Shown here one piece after another: positions 1 through 6,742 of a stretch of 15,669 nucleotides of DNA. The DNA lies in NCBI RefSeq assembly GCF_910579365.1, contig NZ_CAJTUX010000060.1, forward strand, positions 1 to 15,669, given 5' to 3'. Origin of the DNA: an uncultured Oscillibacter sp. Its GTDB lineage: Bacteria > Bacillota > Clostridia > Oscillospirales > Oscillospiraceae. Under the pieces are notes generated by a model. It made no database searches. It saw only the letters and a list, made by a program, of their open reading frames with translations, and was not told the origin of the DNA. Position 1 is the first letter of the stretch, and every line of letters starts with the position of its first letter. The position numbers were made by a program, and so were the translations under genes.

Positions 1-6
1 CCTCCC
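1..6 (-). promoter_or_regulatory. Shine-Dalgarno-like GGGAGG at window edge
   Basis: Read on the minus strand, the last six bases of the window are GGGAGG, 17 nt beyond the stop codon of the last gene. A purine-rich box at this distance from a stop is what precedes most genes here, so another minus-strand gene probably starts just outside the window. The start codon itself cannot be seen. Confidence 0.4.
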
Positions 7-22
7 ACTACTTTGGAGACTA

Positions 23-502
23 TTATAACATATTTTTATTGACGACGCTATCTAAAGCAGTCACTTGGTAATGGTTCAGCTCTTGATTTTGACTCGTGGT
101 TTCGATAAGCGCAATCTGCTTTCCAGTCGGTTTTTCTTTTTTGAACTCTCCTTCCCAAATAGGGATTTTTGTCGCAGTGCCAAAGTCGATCCTCCGCATT
201 GTATAAGTACATCCGTACAGTTCCAGCATATGATTATGAAAATGATACAACTCACCACATTTTTTAGCGTTCTGAAATAGAAAATAGAGATCGCTTTTTG
301 GTTTCCTCCAAGGCAACATATCCACAGTGAATAAATGTGTATCCATTGTCATGCGGATATTCTTTCCAAGAAAGTTGATTTCGTAATTGTGAGGCTGCCT
401 TTTCTTGGGGAGCCTCACAGTGTTCCCAATTATTTCACCATTTCTTTTCATTTCAAAGGAAACGTTGGGATAAGGATATATTTGAATGATTTCATATTTC
501 AT
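23..502 (-). CDS. Hypothetical protein, 159 aa, low GC
   Basis: I do not recognise this protein with certainty. It is a soluble, beta-strand-rich sequence with no signal peptide or membrane segment. It has alternating hydrophobic/polar strands, a basic turn (RLPKKRQ, residues 30-36) and an aromatic, His-rich centre (YHFHNHM, about residues 86-92). The C-terminal pattern GKQIALIE...HYQVTALD loosely resembles the tubby-C-terminal/LURP-one-like beta barrels of Firmicutes, but this is only an impression. The ATG immediately follows the TAG of the upstream 406-aa gene with no gap. Its ribosome binding site (GAAGA region) is weak, so translational coupling is likely. GC is about 39% over 61-300, against about 63% just upstream, which suggests separate acquisition. 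A possible immunity protein by position only. Confidence 0.85.
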   Translation of the reverse strand: MKYEIIQIYPYPNVSFEMKRNGEIIGNTVRLPKKRQPHNYEINFLGKNIRMTMDTHLFTVDMLPWRKPKSDLYFLFQNAKKCGELYHFHNHMLELYGCTYTMRRIDFGTATKIPIWEGEFKKEKPTGKQIALIETTSQNQELNHYQVTALDSVVNKNML

Positions 503-1723
503 CTATGTCTTCTTTTTCCGCCGCTTCTCCAGGATCAGCTGGAGCCGCCGGGCCTCCTTCTCCTCTTCCTTGCGTTTTTCCTCCGCGAACTCCCGCATAA
601 TCCTATCGTGATACTGGGACATATCCGATTCCCGGGCCCGCTCCATGTCCAACCACCGCTTGCTCTCCGCCTCATACAGCGTCCGGTTGTCCGGGTCCAG
701 CTCTATCAGCCGTTCCAGGTCTCTCCAGGCCCGATGGCGCTTGGAATAGTCCGCCAGCGCCGCCCGGGCCCGGAGTACATAGACGTCGGTGGGCTTGGGG
801 AAGTTTCCGTATCTCGGCTCATAGGTGGCATAGTCCAGAAAGCCCCAGGCAATGCTCCCCCGCAGCCAGAAGGCACAGAAGGCCGCCAGCACCGCCAGCC
901 GCCGGCAGAGAGGATTCATTTCCGGGAGATTCACCGTCCAGCGGTGCTGCTGAACCTCCTCCACAATCTCCGGCGGCGTCTTCTCCGGGAAGCCGAACTC
1001 CCTTACGCCGTCCTCCTCCAGCAAACGCCGGATGTAGTCATAAGAGAGGGCGGTGGGCAGCTTATCCAGCAGAGCCTGTCCCGCCGCCGACGCTTCCTTG
1101 GAAACAGGGGGCAGCTCCCGCTCCAGAATCTCCCGCAGTTTGGGATAGGACGGCTGGAGGGGCGGGGCCTCCCGTACCTGGTCGAAGGCCCAGGGGAAGC
1201 CCAGGCGGGCCATAAAGTCCGTCATTTGCCAGCAGTCGCCGTAGGGGAACTGGTCACCGGGGCAGGCGGTCTCCTCCAGTTCCTCCTTGTCCAGATCGGA
1301 CCAGTGAACAAGATACCGACGCATCATCTCCATGTCCCAGGTGGGAAGCCAGCCTGACAGCGCCGCCGGATTGCCGGACAGGCGCTGTTTTTCTCGCGGG
1401 TTGACGGGGCCAAAGCTGTCCGGGCGGGTCCTGAAATGGTCCTCTTCCTTTCCGCCGTAGAAGTCATAGCCCCAAAAATCCCCATCATAGATGTACAGCA
1501 GCATCACAGGATTCTCAGAAAGGCCGGCCAGCGCTTTGGCAAGCGTGGCAAAGCCTAAGCAGTCCCCCTCCATCAGGACCTGGGTGCCCTCAAAGCTCTG
1601 CGCATACCGACAGGTTTTCAGGTTGATCTGAAACGCCGGATTCTTTGCCGCCGTTTCCACCGCGTCCCTGGCGGCGGATTCCTCGCAGCCGGGGAACAGG
1701 GCGGTTTGCAGGAATACTCCCAT
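503..1723 (-). CDS. Hypothetical immunity-like protein with C-terminal TPR-like helices, 406 aa
   Basis: A soluble protein without a recognised name. Residues 1-130 form an alpha/beta region with the acidic/aromatic stretch YDGDFWGYDFYGG (79-91), a style common in bacterial immunity-type proteins that recall the phrase 'YDxDFWxYxLYDxG'. Residues 130-300 are mostly helical. Residues 315-346 look like one TPR-type helical pair (RARAALADY...AWRDLERLIELDPDN). Residues 350-406 are a highly charged coiled coil ending in a Lys/Arg-rich tail (EKRRKKKT). The ATG has an excellent AAGGAGG site 8 nt upstream. It is separated by 51 nt from the previous gene and abuts the next gene directly. High GC, like the operon core. 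An immunity or adaptor role is inferred from context only. Confidence 0.9.
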   Translation of the reverse strand: MGVFLQTALFPGCEESAARDAVETAAKNPAFQINLKTCRYAQSFEGTQVLMEGDCLGFATLAKALAGLSENPVMLLYIYDGDFWGYDFYGGKEEDHFRTRPDSFGPVNPREKQRLSGNPAALSGWLPTWDMEMMRRYLVHWSDLDKEELEETACPGDQFPYGDCWQMTDFMARLGFPWAFDQVREAPPLQPSYPKLREILERELPPVSKEASAAGQALLDKLPTALSYDYIRRLLEEDGVREFGFPEKTPPEIVEEVQQHRWTVNLPEMNPLCRRLAVLAAFCAFWLRGSIAWGFLDYATYEPRYGNFPKPTDVYVLRARAALADYSKRHRAWRDLERLIELDPDNRTLYEAESKRWLDMERARESDMSQYHDRIMREFAEEKRKEEEKEARRLQLILEKRRKKKT

Positions 1724-1774
1724 GGGTAGTCCTCCTTCCAGATTGTATCCGCTGTTTAACCACGAAACGGAACA

Positions 1775-2146
1775 CTACCTAGCGCCATCCATCCAGGAGC
1801 CATACGCCTGGTTCTCAATACGGTCGATGGGCAGGCTTTTGTATTCTTCCAAGGTTTCACATAAGCCACGGTCATAATCCGTACATAGACGGACCTTCTT
1901 TCCCTGCGGAGAAAAATCGGTATTGATATGAATTTTCATACGGGACTCACCAGGATAGATGTATACGATATATGGCTTATCACAGAAGCCAGGGATGTTC
2001 GTTCGAGATTCCTTTATAACATTGCCGGCAGGAATTTCCATGTAATCGCTCAATTTTTTGGGGTTTTTGTCCTCCCTTTTCAGACCGCCTAATACTCCCA
2101 TTACACCCCCCCTCGCATCCCCATAAGGCTGCGCCGGTTTTCTCAT
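1775..2146 (-). CDS. Hypothetical small protein, 123 aa
   Basis: A small soluble protein of unknown family. The first 35 residues are Gly/Lys-rich and probably disordered (GDARGGVMGVLGG, then KREDKNPKK). The rest looks like a compact beta-rich domain (PYIVYIYPGESRMKIHINTDF, residues 58-78, given as a region) ending in a short helix and SWMDGAR. I chose ATG at 2146 over the in-frame GTG at 2152 because GGAGGA lies 8 nt before the ATG but only 2 nt before the GTG. GC is about 43% over 1861-2040, lower than both neighbours, so it may have a separate origin. It sits 30 nt after the stop of the HEAT-like gene. An immunity role is guessed from context alone. Confidence 0.8.
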   Translation of the reverse strand: MRKPAQPYGDARGGVMGVLGGLKREDKNPKKLSDYMEIPAGNVIKESRTNIPGFCDKPYIVYIYPGESRMKIHINTDFSPQGKKVRLCTDYDRGLCETLEEYKSLPIDRIENQAYGSWMDGAR

Positions 2147-2176
2147 AAACACTTCCTCCGCCTCCTCAAAGGTTTT

Positions 2177-2932
2177 TCAGCACTCTTCCACAAAGCGGTC
2201 CATCCATGTCCAATAGGGTTCCCGTTTCCCACATTCCGGGCAGGTCCCCGTGCCGTAGGCAAGGGGCAGAATCGGCGCGATCATTTCATCCCCAATCAAA
2301 GACAACAGGCCAGACAGCCAGACGGCCTCATCCTCCAGGGAGCGCCTGTCCCACAGGCCGATTTCAACAGGTTCCAGAAACTCCGGCGGCTCTATGAGGG
2401 AGATCGTTTCGTCCTCCCATCCGCATTCACACGCGGCGGGACCCTCTTCCCAAGTGGAGCCGGACAGATACCAGAGGTCATAGGCGTGTTTCCTGTCCCC
2501 AACAACCGCCAGCGCTCCCAGGGCGAACATCGTGCCAAGCTCCGCTTCTCCGCAAAGCTGCTTATGTACCTCCGGGTCCGTCAGCAGGGGCGCAGTCTCC
2601 CGGCGCAGTCCCTCCAGGCCCTCCCGAAACTCGCGATACGCCTCCGTGTCCAGTTCCAACGGCTCCACGGCCTCCGCCGCGATGGCCGCGCCCATCTGGG
2701 CAATCAGGAAAACTTTGTCCTCCTTGGAAAGTCCCGGGCACAGAGCGGCCAAATGCGGCAGCGCATAGGCCGTGGCACTGTACCAGCTCAACTGGTGGCT
2801 CAGGTCCTCCGCTACCACTTCTATGCTTTCACGAAGGTCCCCTTTGCCCTCCATCAACTCCCGAAGCCAGCGGTCCGCGTCATTTCCCGCAGAACTCAGC
2901 TTTTTCCAAATGGGTGCATCCAAACGAATCAT
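2177..2932 (-). CDS. HEAT-like helical protein with C-terminal CxxC, 251 aa
   Basis: This is an almost all-helical soluble protein. Residues 40-65 contain DLSHQLSWYSATAYALPHL, which closely resembles the 'HQ.S.Y.A...A.P.L' helix seen in HEAT-like proteins found beside toxin genes in Actinobacteria and Firmicutes (recalled, not searched). Further helical hairpins follow at 70-160. Cysteines at 168/170 (CEC) and 231/234 (CPEC) could make a small zinc site; the last residue is also Cys. The start is fixed by GGAGG 8 nt before the ATG. It lies between the long Sel1 gene (54-nt gap) and the 123-aa gene. Immunity-type or scaffolding function is inferred; no catalytic motif is visible. Confidence 0.9.
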   Translation of the reverse strand: MIRLDAPIWKKLSSAGNDADRWLRELMEGKGDLRESIEVVAEDLSHQLSWYSATAYALPHLAALCPGLSKEDKVFLIAQMGAAIAAEAVEPLELDTEAYREFREGLEGLRRETAPLLTDPEVHKQLCGEAELGTMFALGALAVVGDRKHAYDLWYLSGSTWEEGPAACECGWEDETISLIEPPEFLEPVEIGLWDRRSLEDEAVWLSGLLSLIGDEMIAPILPLAYGTGTCPECGKREPYWTWMDRFVEEC

Positions 2933-2986
2933 ACAGAGTTCCTCCTATTTTCTCTTTGCAGTTTAAGTCAGCGCAGAATTCTATTG

Positions 2987-4228
2987 TCACTTCCGCCGCC
3001 AGACGCCAAACCAGCTCTTCTTATAGTGCGTCAGCGCCTCCTTCGCCGGTTCGTAGTTCGCCCACGCCGCCCTCTTTAGATAGACTACGCCCTGCTCAAT
3101 GTCCTCCCGGACGCCCAAGCCCTCGGCGTACATCATCCCCAGGCCATAGTTTTTATAGGGCGAGTCCTTGCTTTTCTCAAGGTACGCTTTTCCCCGCGCC
3201 GGGTCCTGCTGGCACCCGTACCCCAGCAGATAGCAGATTCCCAGCAGATCGTACTGGATAGATTCCGGTTCCGTATCCTTCTCCAGCCATTGAACTGCCC
3301 GCGCATAATCCACAGCCGTACCCCAGCCGTGAAAATACATGCGCCCCAGCTGGCGGCAGGCATAGCTGTCGTTACCATAGCTGGCGGTTTTCTCGTAGCA
3401 CTCTATAACATAGGAAAGATTGCGCTCTACCGCCTTGCCCTCCCAATAAATGTCTCCCACAACATTCCATCCCCAGAGGTGTCCGGCCTCCGCCGCTTTC
3501 AGCGCCCAAGGAAGGGCCGCCTTGTGGTCATCCTTGGCGTAGGCCAGGTGTTTGGCGTAGGCGTACATCCACTCCGGGTAACCGCGTTCCGCACCTTGGC
3601 GCATGATCGGCGCAGCCTTTTCACGTTCGGGAGGGATCAGATCTCCTCTGCCACTCTGGTAATAAATGCAATAACTTCGTCCCGCCAGAATCATGCCGCC
3701 GGAAAACGCCTTTTCAAACCATGGAAGACTTGCCTGCATCTGCTCCCGCCGCCAATCGTCCCACGCTTTCCGGCTCCCGAACTCCCGCTCCGACCGATCC
3801 CCGATCTCGATGACGTCCAGGAAGTAGTAGGTGTTCCCAATCATATACTGGCAGAACGGACACCCGGCCTCCGCCTTCTTATAGACCACATCCCAAGCGG
3901 CCTGGGTACTCTCAAAGGGCATACTCTCCCGCATATCCGGCGTCAGCATATCCATGCGGATGGCCCCCAGCACTCCCACGGCGCTGCCCTTCGCGACAGA
4001 CTCCCGCAGCATGGCATAGGCCGCCGCCTCGTTTTCCTCAAAGGGATGGTACTCCCAGCTGTAGCAGGAGCCGGAGAAGCACCGGGAGAGGAAGTAACAG
4101 GCATCCCCGTCCCCCTCCTTGGCAGCCTGAAACAGCGCCTCCGCCGCGGCCTTGGCCCGGTCATTGTCACAGCAGTAGTACAGGTCTTCGATGGCCTTGT
4201 CCACCACGTCGCTGAAATATTTCCCCAT
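2987..4228 (-). CDS. Sel1-like (TPR) repeat protein, 413 aa
   Basis: Sel1-like repeats are helical pairs that mediate protein-protein contact. Here they are visible from about residue 165 to 395, with the typical A..W..KAAE.GH..G...LG..Y..G pattern: WALKAAEAGHLWGWNVVGDIY (241-261, region), ECYEKTASYGNDSYACRQLG (276-295) and YGLGMMYAEGLGVREDIEQG (361-380). Residues 1-160 are more degenerate helical repeats containing several Cys. The C-terminal tail YKKSWFGVWRRK is almost repeated in the second Sel1 gene at 14304-15122. No signal peptide is seen, so it is probably cytoplasmic. ATG 4228 was chosen because AAAGGA, encoded by the end of the previous gene, lies 6-7 nt upstream; the longer reading from 4270 overlaps that gene in another frame. 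The gap to the preceding stop is 1 nt, implying coupling. Confidence 0.93.
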   Translation of the reverse strand: MGKYFSDVVDKAIEDLYYCCDNDRAKAAAEALFQAAKEGDGDACYFLSRCFSGSCYSWEYHPFEENEAAAYAMLRESVAKGSAVGVLGAIRMDMLTPDMRESMPFESTQAAWDVVYKKAEAGCPFCQYMIGNTYYFLDVIEIGDRSEREFGSRKAWDDWRREQMQASLPWFEKAFSGGMILAGRSYCIYYQSGRGDLIPPEREKAAPIMRQGAERGYPEWMYAYAKHLAYAKDDHKAALPWALKAAEAGHLWGWNVVGDIYWEGKAVERNLSYVIECYEKTASYGNDSYACRQLGRMYFHGWGTAVDYARAVQWLEKDTEPESIQYDLLGICYLLGYGCQQDPARGKAYLEKSKDSPYKNYGLGMMYAEGLGVREDIEQGVVYLKRAAWANYEPAKEALTHYKKSWFGVWRRK

Positions 4229-4229
4229 G

Positions 4230-4775
4230 TCATTTCCTTTCCTGTCCCCCCGCCAAAGCGGTGACATCATCCCAGTATTCGTCTATGTATCCCTCGTTGA
4301 GATATTGGATCAGCCAGCCGCCATCCGCCGTCTGAAAAAAAGCCAGCAGCGCAAGCGTAGACTGGACCGTACAGGAGATTTGCTTTAGCTCGCCCCACTC
4401 TGAAACCTCCAAAGGCGTCAGAAGCTGGAGGTGGAAGCTGTCCTGTTCTCCCTCCTGCAGCTTTCCCAGTTCCGCCCGAATCCTTTCCACTGTGACGTTA
4501 GAGGTACGGTTCCCGGAGCTGTCCGTCAGAACGTATTGCGTTGAGGCTTTCAGCGGGAGCTTTTCCTGGGGGCGGAGTTTGTCCCGCAAACCGTCCCAGA
4601 CCCCAAAAAGGCCGAAGCCCATCATCCCTAAGCCCAGCAGCAGGCGGATGAGACCAACAGCTCCCCGCAGGTCCTCAAGGCCCGCCAGCACCAGGCCGAA
4701 ACCGAGACATACGGCATACGCCCCCAGGATCAGCGCCGCCAGATGGAGGCGTTTTCTATTCCCTGTCTTCTTCAT
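4230..4775 (-). CDS. Two-helix membrane protein, 181 aa
   Basis: I do not recognise a family. A basic N-terminus (KKTGNRKR) is followed by two hydrophobic helices at about residues 10-31 and 40-60, Gly/Leu-rich. A soluble domain of about 115 residues then contains strands and a helix (TVERIRAELGKL, about 94-105) and ends EYWDDVTALAGGQERK. Positive-inside considerations put both termini in the cytoplasm, with the short AGLEDLRG loop outside. GAGGTG lies 5 nt before the ATG. Its last codons (CAG GAA AGG AAA) supply the ribosome binding site of the following Sel1 gene. A membrane-anchored immunity or accessory protein is a guess from context. Confidence 0.9.
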   Translation of the reverse strand: MKKTGNRKRLHLAALILGAYAVCLGFGLVLAGLEDLRGAVGLIRLLLGLGMMGFGLFGVWDGLRDKLRPQEKLPLKASTQYVLTDSSGNRTSNVTVERIRAELGKLQEGEQDSFHLQLLTPLEVSEWGELKQISCTVQSTLALLAFFQTADGGWLIQYLNEGYIDEYWDDVTALAGGQERK

Positions 4776-4793
4776 GGTCCACCTCTGTCTGTT

Positions 4794-4919
4794 TCAAATA
4801 GCTTCAGATACTGAATCCTCCAGTTCTCCGGTCGCCCCATTATAAACGGTTCCCAGGAACAAATACCACAGCAAATCGTGAAAGTTCTTGAAAAACACAG
4901 ATTTCAGAAATGATTTCAT
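4794..4919 (-). CDS. Small protein, 41 aa, hydrophobic centre
   Basis: This ORF of 41 codons plus TGA fills most of the 189-nt space between the SUKH gene and the 181-aa membrane gene. It has one of the strongest ribosome binding sites in the window, AAGGAGG 4 nt before the ATG. The N-terminus is basic and Phe-rich (MKSFLKSVFFKNFHD), residues 16-28 are hydrophobic (LLWYLFLGTVYNG), and the C-terminus is acidic (ELEDSVSEAI). This resembles a short membrane-surface or single-pass peptide. The stop is 18 nt from the next ATG. GC is about 42% over 4801-4920. It could also be the remnant N-terminus of a lost larger gene, but the intact start, stop and spacing argue for a real small gene. Confidence 0.6.
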   Translation of the reverse strand: MKSFLKSVFFKNFHDLLWYLFLGTVYNGATGELEDSVSEAI

Positions 4920-4964
4920 AGCTCCTCCTTTTTGTTTATGAAGCATAGCCTTCCAACATCTCCA

Positions 4965-5630
4965 TCAATAGTGCGCCCCATTTTGATACCACTCATAGGT
5001 GGGCTTAACGCCGGCGTCCGCCTCAAACTCAGCTTCCAGGGAGCCGCAGAAATACCACTCCAGCAGCGTTTTGAAGTCCGGCGCAACGGACTGTCCGTGG
5101 AGCAGGCCATCCTCGCCCAGATAGCTTTGCTCCCACTCGAAGTCCTCATGATCAAACCATACCACAGACCAGGTATCTGCATTTTGGGGGTCCACTTCAC
5201 CCTCTCTGGACAAGTCCAGGCATAGCGGCCCCCAGCCAGCCCCCCAGTCTCCAATGGGGATGAGATAGCGGAAGCTCTCTTCCAGCAGATCACAGTAGTC
5301 CCGGATTTCCCGGAGAATCTCCATCCACTTTTCTAGTTCTTCCATCGTCACCGCACCGCGCAGATCCAGCCAGAGAGGGCCGCCGCCATATCCCCAATCT
5401 GGGGCGGGGTCCCCCGTGATAGACATGATATACTCCCGATCTGGGATGCGATAAGACATAAGATACGCCTTATACAAGGAGGGCAACATCACCTGATGCT
5501 TCGCCTCGAATGCGGCGATTTCTTCCTCTGTGACAGTGGACCGCTCCAGCTCCTGATCTGCGAACCAGCCACGCTTCTTCAACTTCTGAAAAGCCTGTTC
5601 CACAAATTCTGTTTCCTGCTGTTTAGTCAT
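4965..5630 (-). CDS. SMI1/KNR4 (SUKH) family immunity-type protein, 221 aa
   Basis: SUKH-superfamily proteins commonly neutralise polymorphic and contact-dependent toxins. Hallmarks here are T-EEEIAAFEAKH (about 34-45) followed by LPSLYKAYLMSY (49-60), the glycine/tryptophan strand IPIGDWGAGWGPLCLDLS (125-141), VVWFDHED (156-163), and the C-terminal helix FKTLLEWY (186-193). All are in the correct order for the family, and length is typical. I prefer ATG 5630 (GGGGGA about 6 nt upstream). A longer start at 5678 is possible, but the extra 16 codons are AT-richer, have no good ribosome binding site and do not look like the domain. It lies in the middle of the tightly packed array and is the strongest single clue that this is an immunity locus. 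No partner toxin is visible. Confidence 0.93.
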   Translation of the reverse strand: MTKQQETEFVEQAFQKLKKRGWFADQELERSTVTEEEIAAFEAKHQVMLPSLYKAYLMSYRIPDREYIMSITGDPAPDWGYGGGPLWLDLRGAVTMEELEKWMEILREIRDYCDLLEESFRYLIPIGDWGAGWGPLCLDLSREGEVDPQNADTWSVVWFDHEDFEWEQSYLGEDGLLHGQSVAPDFKTLLEWYFCGSLEAEFEADAGVKPTYEWYQNGAHY

Positions 5631-5690
5631 CTCGTATCCCCCGCATTTTTGATTTTGATAATCTTTCCTTGATTTCATCCCATTTCTGAT

Positions 5691-6221
5691 TCATTGGTGC
5701 TTCTCCAGCTTCTCCTCTTCGTCCCGCAAAAGCAGCAGCGCCTTTTCGCCCTTCATCTCCTGCTTTGCAGTTTCCAGCAGAGCAAAGGCTTCCCCTTCAC
5801 GTCCTGCCTCCCGCAAGGTTCTGACTTTAAGAATCGTCACATAGTCCATGGCTGGGATTCCACCCAATGTCATGTTCCGAACTCCCACCATCTCACAGCA
5901 GGCGTCCAGCTCCAACAGATACCCGTCCACATCGCGGCTTCTCAGGTAATCCAGGCCCGCTCTGTCGAGCCGCTTCATAAATTTGCGGAGCCGCCAGCCC
6001 ATCAGCAGCCACCAGAAGAAGAACACCGCGATACACAGCATGAGCCAGTACAGCACATGCCCCAGCCCCTCCATCAGGTGCCCGCCGCCGCGGCGATCCA
6101 GCAGGTGCAGCAGCACGGTCAGCAGCGCCGCCCACAAAACAAGGCTGAGAATACCCGTCGCCGCCTTTTTATCCTTTTTCAAGCCCTTCGCCTCCTGACT
6201 TCTGTTGTATATCCGGCTCAT
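5691..6221 (-). CDS. Two-helix membrane protein with cytoplasmic helical domain, 176 aa
   Basis: A Lys-rich cytoplasmic N-terminus (residues 1-20) leads into hydrophobic helices at about 21-41 and 52-75, separated by a short loop with DRRGGGH. A cytoplasmic helical domain of about 100 residues follows, containing DGYLLELDACCEMVG, then a TPR-like ending (AFALLETAKQEMKGEKALLLL). The family is not recognised. The ATG overlaps the stop of the previous gene as ATGA with no strong ribosome binding site, so translation is probably coupled to the 172-aa product and the two may act together. High GC, like the core of the operon. Confidence 0.9.
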   Translation of the reverse strand: MSRIYNRSQEAKGLKKDKKAATGILSLVLWAALLTVLLHLLDRRGGGHLMEGLGHVLYWLMLCIAVFFFWWLLMGWRLRKFMKRLDRAGLDYLRSRDVDGYLLELDACCEMVGVRNMTLGGIPAMDYVTILKVRTLREAGREGEAFALLETAKQEMKGEKALLLLRDEEEKLEKHQ

Positions 6222-6736
6222 TCCGGCTGGACGAAATAGAAGCCTGTCACCTTTGTCTTCCTGGACTTGCCGTAAAAGTAGAACTCATACTCTTCCCAGG
6301 TAATCCAGCGCCTCAAAAACGCCATGCTGCCCTCCACCTGACGCTGGGTCTCCCCCTCGCTGTAATACTCCAGGGAGTGCCGCGCCGCGCACCGGTGGAT
6401 TTCCTGGAAGGTGGACTGATAGGTGATCACGCCGTCCACGATGTCCTCTTCCAGCGGTGCCGCGTCCTCCGCGTCAAAGCAGGTCAGGCCCAGCTCCAAT
6501 TTCAATGTATCCGCGTCCGGAAAATGCCAGCCGCCCACAATATACTCCCCGGGCTCGCCGTACTCCACCCGCCGAATCCCCTCGACCCGGAAACGCACGG
6601 GGGAGTAGTGGAGTACAAATCCCCCGCCGTAATACCAGGCGGGCCGGTCTTCTATCTGCACCGGAGATGCCCCTAAAATCCGGTCCACTTCGGCTTTCGG
6701 CGTAAACTTTCGGATTTCTCTCAGCGTGTTCCACAT
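6218..6736 (-). CDS. Hypothetical soluble protein, 172 aa
   Basis: An alpha/beta protein with no signal peptide and no recognised family. It opens with a helix (LREIRKFTPKAEVDRILG, 5-22), then aromatic strands (PAWYYGGGFVLHYSP, 32-46; GIRRVEYGEPGEYIVGGW, 53-70), an acidic stretch (about 88-101) and a C-terminal aromatic region (WEEYEFYFYGKS). The architecture resembles small single-domain immunity proteins but no family motif is diagnostic. The ATG follows the upstream stop by 6 nt, with GGAG and AAGGA just before it. It overlaps the next ORF by 4 nt (ATGA). It is placed directly after the two large membrane paralogs, so it may be a cytoplasmic partner of that pair. Confidence 0.9.
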   Translation of the reverse strand: MWNTLREIRKFTPKAEVDRILGASPVQIEDRPAWYYGGGFVLHYSPVRFRVEGIRRVEYGEPGEYIVGGWHFPDADTLKLELGLTCFDAEDAAPLEEDIVDGVITYQSTFQEIHRCAARHSLEYYSEGETQRQVEGSMAFLRRWITWEEYEFYFYGKSRKTKVTGFYFVQPE

Positions 6737-6742
6737 ACGTCC

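Noticed and set aside
335..1357. 340-aa plus-strand ORF opposite the 406-aa gene
   Set aside because: Antisense shadow of a high-GC gene: Pro/Arg/Leu-rich, no domain features, no good ribosome binding site, while the minus-strand frame has all of these.
1724..1774. TACAAT as a -10 box before the 406-aa gene
   Set aside because: The nearest -35-like hexamers (TTCCGT, TTTCGT) are 19 and 14 nt away, outside the usual spacing. The gap is too short to be convincing.
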